From Betaproteobacteria bacterium (GTDB lineage: Bacteria > Pseudomonadota > Gammaproteobacteria > Burkholderiales > Casimicrobiaceae), in NCBI GenBank assembly GCA_013298695.1, contig JAAFIS010000015.1, forward strand, positions 1 through 35,441: a stretch of 35,441 nucleotides of DNA, read 5' to 3'. This document shows positions 30,592 to 35,441 of the stretch, in pieces (the first letter of the stretch is position 1; each line of letters starts with the position of its first letter). A model generated the notes under the pieces. That model saw only the letters and a program-made list of their open reading frames with translations. It did no database searches and was not told the origin of the DNA. The position numbers and the translations under genes were made by a program.

Positions 30592-31812
30592 TCAGGTCTT
30601 TTCGCGCTGGATCCACTCAACGATCTGCTCATACACGGCTTGATCGCTCAACAAATCCATGTGATTTCGTTCGTACGCAATCATCGTGTTTCCCTCTGGA
30701 AACGCAAGCCGATGCTTGATCAATCGATGCTTTCCTAGCGCGCTCGAAACGGGCACGAGGCCGTCGCCTAAGAGCACGTCGCGCAAATCGCGTTTTGTTT
30801 TCCCGGTGGTTGCCGCGACCGCAAAGCACTCAATGCCCGTCGGAAGCGGCGTCGTCGTTCGAGCGAAGGCATCGTTTGCCCAATCGCTTTCGACAACGTT
30901 GCCGTGTCGCAAATCGGTAATGCCCGAACTACGAATTTTTCCGAGCCTTGCGAATGGCTTCGTGTAGGGCGTCGCGCCGAGAACGATGTCGATCCAGTGC
31001 CCGCCTCGCTCTAGCGGCGCGCCATGATGCGGGGTGCCGAGGAAAACTACTTTCGAAAGCTTCGCGGGCCATGCGAACTTCGCATGGCCTGCAAACACCA
31101 TCGCGCTGCGCGTGACGAGCCCGCCCATGCTGTGCGCAACGATAATCACCTCGTCGATCGGCACTGGCCAATCAGCCAGAACACGCTCAATGTGCGCAGC
31201 AAAAAGCTCTCCGTTAACGGAGGTGTGCAATCCCGTGTTGTAGCGAACGTAGAGCGGCGTGTAGCTGCGTTCCTGAGCGAGTTTTGCGCCGTGATCGTGC
31301 CCGTTTCGCAGCCACTGCCGGTCATTCATACAAAGGCCGTGAATGAAAATTGCGAGCTTCCGTGTCACCTCTTTTTTCGGAATCGCTGCCGCGTTGTTAG
31401 AGCTCACGTCAACGCCGCGAAGGCGAATGTTCATCGGAATAGCAAGTGCGTTTTTTGTTTCAACGAGATAGTCGCCGAGCACGCCATTGAGCGCAGAAAT
31501 CGCGGCGTCACGCTCGAACGACGATTCGGCGAGTGCGTTCTTCGGTGTGATCAACGAGAGCGTTGCATCGAGTCCAGTCGCGACGACTTTAGTTATCCCG
31601 CGAATGCTCTTGTAGACAAACCCCGTAATGCCACTTGTGCGACCCTCAATTTGAGGGTTGGCCATACCAAACGGACGTGCAACCGTGGCATGCATCGCCT
31701 CGACAAGATCGGTGATCCCGCGTGTAGCGCTGGTTGCTAAGTGGGCCGCTGCGCGGACGTCGCTTGCGCGAATGTGGGCGCGCAAGCGCTTGGGCGATAG
31801 GGTCGTTTTCAT
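30592..31812 (-). CDS. Alpha/beta-hydrolase, PGAP1/lipase-like serine esterase
   Basis: 406 residues. The first ~150 residues are helical, amphipathic and not recognised. The hydrolase core starts KLAIFIHGLCMND (oxyanion region, 152-164). It has the nucleophile elbow AHSMGG (S228) and likely Asp in LLGDGLVP (D350) and His in ERNHMDLLSD (H384), giving a complete Ser-Asp-His triad. The LGTPHHGAPLERGGHW segment is typical of PGAP1/triacylglycerol-lipase-like proteins. Substrate unknown; no signal peptide is evident, so it is probably cytoplasmic or peripheral to the membrane. A TAGAAT box seven bases before ATG 31812 on the minus strand would make the message nearly leaderless, but no -35 supports it. 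Confidence 0.88.
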   Translation of the reverse strand: MKTTLSPKRLRAHIRASDVRAAAHLATSATRGITDLVEAMHATVARPFGMANPQIEGRTSGITGFVYKSIRGITKVVATGLDATLSLITPKNALAESSFERDAAISALNGVLGDYLVETKNALAIPMNIRLRGVDVSSNNAAAIPKKEVTRKLAIFIHGLCMNDRQWLRNGHDHGAKLAQERSYTPLYVRYNTGLHTSVNGELFAAHIERVLADWPVPIDEVIIVAHSMGGLVTRSAMVFAGHAKFAWPAKLSKVVFLGTPHHGAPLERGGHWIDIVLGATPYTKPFARLGKIRSSGITDLRHGNVVESDWANDAFARTTTPLPTGIECFAVAATTGKTKRDLRDVLLGDGLVPVSSALGKHRLIKHRLAFPEGNTMIAYERNHMDLLSDQAVYEQIVEWIQREKT

Positions 31813-31860
31813 TCGCCAATTCTAGGAACGCAGAGTAGAGCGAACGTACTTTTCGAGCGG

Positions 31861-32607
31861 CTATTTTCTTGCGACGAACGCCGCAAATGAGAAAAGCCAG
31901 AGGACGAACACCGTGACTGCTGCCGCTATTGGCACGTGCAACGCAATGCCAAGCGTAGGCAGAATGAGCGCCAGTTGCAATACACCGGCAAGCAATCCGA
32001 ACCCGCTAAGCCACATCGGTAGCGAACGCTTCGCAATTGCCGCGAGCATTGCGATCACTAACCACAGACCGCCAAACAAAGCGACGCCCAGGAGCTCGCC
32101 GATGCCGCCGCCGTAGCTGTTGATAGCCGAGAAAATCTGTTCGATGTTTGTTCGCGTTACTGCGTCGCCGCCAGCGTGAGTTACTGCAAGCGCGGGCATT
32201 ACCGTTAGCCAGCGCAAAATTCCGATGAGCCGCGCGATAGCGGACAGTGCGCCGAAAACAATAATTAACGACGCGACCGGGCCACGAAGCCCGGTGACGC
32301 GCCACGCGACCACAACGGCAACGAATGCAATTGCCAGTGAGTAGAGTGCGTAAAGCGCATATCCAAGCGCTACCGCTTGCGGTTTCGCAGCGATCGCGGT
32401 GAGCTGCGCCGCAGCGGGGTTACCAAGCGACGCCGGCCAACCAATAGCAGATCCAAGAATAACTACGGGTGCGAATGAAAGCACCGCGACGATAAACAAA
32501 CCCAATGCAATACCGATGCGAGTAACTGAGCTCGGTGCGTATGCATTCTCAAATGGGCGTTTTTCTGTGTCTTGATTTCTTTGCGCGGAAAGATGTTGCG
32601 GATTCAT
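31861..32607 (-). CDS. DUF4386 family membrane protein
   Basis: 248 residues from ATG 32607, which follows AAGGAA; the frame extends upstream into the preceding gene without another good start. Six or so hydrophobic segments. The DUF4386 signature is near the end: INSYGGGIGELLGVALFGGLW, then KRSLPMWLSGFGLLAGVLQL. Function unknown. It lies 43 bases after the oxidoreductase gene on the same strand and is probably cotranscribed with it under the divergent LysR regulator. Confidence 0.85.
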   Translation of the reverse strand: MNPQHLSAQRNQDTEKRPFENAYAPSSVTRIGIALGLFIVAVLSFAPVVILGSAIGWPASLGNPAAAQLTAIAAKPQAVALGYALYALYSLAIAFVAVVVAWRVTGLRGPVASLIIVFGALSAIARLIGILRWLTVMPALAVTHAGGDAVTRTNIEQIFSAINSYGGGIGELLGVALFGGLWLVIAMLAAIAKRSLPMWLSGFGLLAGVLQLALILPTLGIALHVPIAAAVTVFVLWLFSFAAFVARK

Positions 32608-32650
32608 TGGAAGGGTTCCTTGCGTGGAGGTAAAAGTAGGTAGCGGGTTA

Positions 32651-33613
32651 TCAATTCGTCGCCCTGAGAGCATCGCCTTGCTTCGATAGCGAAAACCTAA
32701 TCGCGTCATCGAAAGGCGTGCGAACTGCGACAAGTGACTGGTGTTTGCTCGATGTAACTAGCGAGTGAGGTCGTTCCCACAGGTATCGCAGTTCGGCAAT
32801 TTCTCGCCACATCGGCACGGCAAAAGAGAAAGCGCGAATAAACGGCCAAGGTAGTTTGCCGATTTTGTAGGTGCGACCACTTGCGCGCTCAATTGCCAAG
32901 ATGACTTCACGCAACGAAACCTGGTGACCGCTAAAGTGGATTCGTTCGAAACGGTCAAACTGATCGCGCGCCTCGGCGACATTAACGAAGGTTTGCGCAA
33001 GATCGGGCACGTAAGCCCAGGGGTGAGGAATATCGAGTGAACCGGGCGCGACGAGCTTTCCGCGGGCGGAGTCTTTCGCGATCACAAGATCGAACCAACT
33101 GCCACTTTGACATCCAAAAAAATCACCTGCGCGAATCACAATGCTTTGCAAACCAGATTTCGCTGCTGTCGCCAGTTGCTCCTCCATCGCAATGCGAATA
33201 CGCCCTTTGCGCGTCTCGGCGGCTTGCGCTGTGCCAGCGGTTAACTCAGCAGGCATCGTGGCGCCAAAGTTGTAAACGTTGCCGGGGAACAGAAGCGTTG
33301 CGTTAAGTGAACGCGCGACATCGATGGCCGAAGCGTTGAGCGGCAAAGCGTCAGTGCTCCACTTTGTATAGACCGGGTTCCAAGCGTTGATAACGACATC
33401 AACTTGTGAGTAACCCAGCGCATGGGCGGTTGCGACGATTGCGGACGGATCACGAGCGTCCGCTGCTATCTCCAAGCGCGCCCCCGACGGTTTTTTATCG
33501 CGCACGTGCGTGAGTACTGTCCATGCGCGTTGCGCAAAAGCGTACGCAAGCGCGGATCCCAAACGCCCACGAGCACCTAATATCAGCACTGTGTTTTGAG
33601 ATGAATTCGGCAT
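32651..33613 (-). CDS. NAD(P)-dependent Rossmann oxidoreductase/epimerase-like
   Basis: 320 residues from ATG 33613, which follows AAGGA. The frame is open to 33712 but the upstream part runs through the regulatory region. The N-terminal Rossmann motif is GARGRLG (13-19), followed by VVINAWNPVY, LFPGNVYNFG (the Tyr may be catalytic) and IVIRAGDFFG. It belongs to the extended-SDR/NmrA-like atypical group; the substrate is unknown. It forms an operon with the DUF4386 gene and diverges from a LysR regulator, with two dyads between them. Confidence 0.83.
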   Translation of the reverse strand: MPNSSQNTVLILGARGRLGSALAYAFAQRAWTVLTHVRDKKPSGARLEIAADARDPSAIVATAHALGYSQVDVVINAWNPVYTKWSTDALPLNASAIDVARSLNATLLFPGNVYNFGATMPAELTAGTAQAAETRKGRIRIAMEEQLATAAKSGLQSIVIRAGDFFGCQSGSWFDLVIAKDSARGKLVAPGSLDIPHPWAYVPDLAQTFVNVAEARDQFDRFERIHFSGHQVSLREVILAIERASGRTYKIGKLPWPFIRAFSFAVPMWREIAELRYLWERPHSLVTSSKHQSLVAVRTPFDDAIRFSLSKQGDALRATN

Positions 33614-33628
33614 GGCTCGTTTCCTTAG

Positions 33629-33645
33629 TGAACATGACTTGTTCA
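33629..33645. promoter_or_regulatory. Candidate operator dyad before the oxidoreductase gene
   Basis: Perfect inverted repeat TGAACA-N5-TGTTCA, 16-32 bases upstream of the oxidoreductase start and just outside its Shine-Dalgarno. Its position fits a repressor or regulator site acting on that operon. Confidence 0.45.
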
Positions 33646-33678
33646 GTAGGACGAATTTTTTGATACATTCAGAAATAA

Positions 33679-33703
33679 AGCTATTGCATAAATACAAATA
33701 GCT
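33679..33703. promoter_or_regulatory. Candidate LysR-type binding dyad
   Basis: Perfect inverted repeat AGCTATT-N11-AATAGCT in the divergent intergenic region, 30 bases before the LysR start. It has the T-N11-A core expected of LysR-type operators, so autoregulation and control of the divergent operon are likely. Confidence 0.55.
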
Positions 33704-33732
33704 ACTATGCAAAAATGAATGGCTAAATCTTT

Positions 33733-34665
33733 ATGCGAAATGTGAAACCTGATTCGCACGCCGACTCGGCATTTGATTGGGCGTTGATGCCCTCGTTTCT
33801 GGCGGTGTTAGACGCGGGTAGCTTGTTGGGTGCCGCAAAAAAACTGAAGCAGTCGCAGCCGACACTAGGTCGTCACGTCGCAATGCTGGAAACACAATTT
33901 GGCGCAGCGCTGTTCGAACGAACCGGACGCGGCCTTGCCCCCACTGAGCTTGCGCAACGCATTGCGACGCACGCGCGAGGCATGCAAGAGGCTGCCGACG
34001 CTTTGCAGCGCTCGCTGTCTGCCAACACGCAAGTGCTCAGCGGTAGCGTTCGAATTACAACCAGTCAAACGGTTGCCGCGCATCTTTTGCCTTTAATCCT
34101 GCTCAAAATGCGTCGCGAGCTTCCGGAAATTCAGATTGAAGTGGTGGCTACCAACGAAGTCAAAAACTTGTTGCGTCGAGAGGCTGATATCGCAGTGCGA
34201 ATGGTGCGCCCCGATCAAGATAGTTTGATCGCGCGAAAAATCGCTCAGATTGGTGTTGGTGCGTATGCGCATTCGAGCTATCTGAAACGACGCGGCGTAC
34301 CGAATAACACCGCAGACTTGCTGAATCACGACTTGATTGGCTACGATCAAGACACGACGATCTTGCGTGGTTTTCGAGCCTTTGGTGAATCCCTAACCAA
34401 GGAGAATTTCGCGTTTCGATGTGATGATCACAATGTGCATTGGGAGGCACTTCGTGCGGGCCTCGGCATCGCATTTGTCTCGCACTATCTGGCGTCGACG
34501 GATAGGAAGATAGTGCGTGTCGTTCCTCAGATCCGCATTCCCGATTTACCGGTTTGGCTTACGACTCACCGTGAAATTCAAGGCAATCCGCGCATCCGAC
34601 GGGTGTACGATTTTCTTGCGGAAAACATTGCTGATACGCTTGCCCAACTCGTAGCAAAGGCTTAG
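33733..34665 (+). CDS. LysR-family transcriptional regulator
   Basis: 310 residues. The winged HTH lies at about residues 18-78: WALMPSFLAVLDAGSLLGAAKKL, then QSQPTLGRHVAMLETQFGAALFER and PTELAQRI. The effector-binding domain follows from about 100 (GSVRITTSQTVAAHLLP) and includes the READIAVRMVRP strand typical of LysR. Length is normal. It is divergent from the oxidoreductase-DUF4386 operon, the classical arrangement for a LysR regulator and its target, with two dyads between. The inducer is unknown. ATG 33733 has no strong Shine-Dalgarno. Confidence 0.94.
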   Translation: MRNVKPDSHADSAFDWALMPSFLAVLDAGSLLGAAKKLKQSQPTLGRHVAMLETQFGAALFERTGRGLAPTELAQRIATHARGMQEAADALQRSLSANTQVLSGSVRITTSQTVAAHLLPLILLKMRRELPEIQIEVVATNEVKNLLRREADIAVRMVRPDQDSLIARKIAQIGVGAYAHSSYLKRRGVPNNTADLLNHDLIGYDQDTTILRGFRAFGESLTKENFAFRCDDHNVHWEALRAGLGIAFVSHYLASTDRKIVRVVPQIRIPDLPVWLTTHREIQGNPRIRRVYDFLAENIADTLAQLVAKA

Positions 34666-34737
34666 TCGCATGGGCGTGCGGCCATACGCAAATCGGTGAA
34701 CTAGGAATCGCTTCCTGGTTGCTGAGAAAATAGCGGG

Positions 34738-35441
34738 ATGCCAAAAAATTTAACCAAGTCCGCCATCCAACCCTGGCGTTTCACGACAGCACCGATGATG
34801 GAGTGGAGTGATCGCCATTGCCGCGTGCTCTTTCGTTATCTCGCACCCCATGCGCGTGTGTACACCGAGATGATCAACACCGGGCCGCTTAATTACGGCG
34901 CGGAAGAGGTAATTCGTAACCACTTGCAGTTCAGCGACGTTGAACATCCTGTCGCACTTCAATTGGGTGGCAGCGAACCCGCGCATCTTGCTATCGCGGC
35001 GAAAATCGGCGCGAATTGGGGCTATGACGAAATCAATCTGAACTGCGGCTGCCCGAGTGAGCGCGTGCAACGCGGATCATTCGGCGCGTGTTTAATGGCG
35101 GAGCCGAAATTGGTGGCGGATTGCGTGAAAGCGATGGTCGATGTAGTGCCGCCGTCGGTGCCGATTACGGTCAAACATCGCATTGGATTGGATTACAGCG
35201 AAAGCTACGATTTCGTTCGCGATTTCGTGGGTACCGTAGCCGACGCGGGTTGTAATGTGTTCATCGTTCATGCGCGAAATGCGGTGCTGAAAGGTTTATC
35301 CCCGAAGGAAAATCGCGAAGTACCGCCATTGCGCTATGACGTGGTGACCAAGCTTGCAAAAGACTTTCCTGCGTTGACGTTTGTGTTGAACGGCGGATTG
35401 ACGACGGTCGCGCAGTGCGTTGATGTACTTAGCAATTCTGT
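34738..35441 (+). CDS. dusA: tRNA-dihydrouridine(20/20a) synthase, 3'-truncated
   Basis: 234 complete codons are visible from ATG 34738 to the window edge; the C-terminal helical domain is missing. The flavin TIM-barrel of DusA is clear: FTTAPMMEWSDRHCR at the start, YTEMINTGPLNYG, PVALQLGGSEP, the catalytic-Cys region NLNCGCPSERVQ with GSFGACLM, VKHRIGLD, VHARNAVLKGLSPKENREVPPL (DusA-specific) and LNGG. It reduces uridines 20/20a of the tRNA D-loop with FMN and NADPH. The APMMEWSDRH and ENREVPPL wording separates DusA from DusB and DusC. Confidence 0.96.
   Translation, partial: MPKNLTKSAIQPWRFTTAPMMEWSDRHCRVLFRYLAPHARVYTEMINTGPLNYGAEEVIRNHLQFSDVEHPVALQLGGSEPAHLAIAAKIGANWGYDEINLNCGCPSERVQRGSFGACLMAEPKLVADCVKAMVDVVPPSVPITVKHRIGLDYSESYDFVRDFVGTVADAGCNVFIVHARNAVLKGLSPKENREVPPLRYDVVTKLAKDFPALTFVLNGGLTTVAQCVDVLSNS

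Overview
The window looks like a chromosomal segment of a moderately GC-rich betaproteobacterium, most likely Burkholderiales or a relative. The grounds are family content: an orphan Bug-type (tripartite tricarboxylate) binding protein, two orphan ParA proteins of the kind common in betaproteobacteria, a DUF3034/truncated-haemoglobin pair, secreted NHL and choice-of-anchor proteins, and a PIN-PhoH ATPase. I see no rRNA, tRNA, CRISPR array, transposase or phage gene. The first gene (5' end missing) and the last (dusA, 3' end missing) are cut by the window edges.

Layout. 1-892 is the end of a secreted ASH-domain protein. 906-3854 is a four-gene plus-strand cassette: TlpA-like thioredoxin, DUF4266 lipoprotein with a Gly/Cys tail, DUF3570 protein, and ApbE flavin transferase. 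The DUF3570 protein carries a DxxSGAT motif of the type ApbE modifies, so the cassette reads as a covalent-flavin envelope redox system. 3880-6429 (minus) is a secreted PQQ-type sugar dehydrogenase with a PKD domain and paired dockerin-like repeats. 6924-8372 is PIN-PhoH. 8600-10204 (minus) is a secreted NHL protein whose C-terminal module matches that of the first gene. 10326-11737 (minus) holds tandem ParA paralogues. 11817-13515 (minus) is a DUF47-Pit phosphate transport operon. DUF72, a Gly/Cys-tailed membrane protein, a DUF885 peptidase-like protein, an orphan Bug binding protein and a TonB-like protein with a cytoplasmic helix-turn-helix-like region follow.

20138-21473 (minus) is a DUF3034-truncated haemoglobin operon ending in a good intrinsic terminator. 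21719-24243 contains an ECF sigma/RskA-type anti-sigma pair followed by a Tat-exported ferritin-like protein and a cytochrome c. 24858-26020 is a second ECF sigma factor with a ChrR-like cupin anti-sigma that lacks the usual zinc-binding residues. Two overlapping MFS genes (26033-28521, minus) diverge from a thiamine-diphosphate enzyme (28580-30325). That enzyme contains an in-frame REP-like palindrome. A serine hydrolase, a DUF4386 membrane protein, a Rossmann oxidoreductase with a divergent LysR regulator, and dusA complete the window.

Two signals cut across the genes. The first is a family of short AT-centred intergenic palindromes, roughly CCCAATTAAATNGGC, with about eight copies, all outside coding sequence. 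The second is the recurrence of Gly/Cys-rich C-terminal tails on two unrelated envelope proteins. All function calls rest on motif and family recognition by eye; no database search was run.
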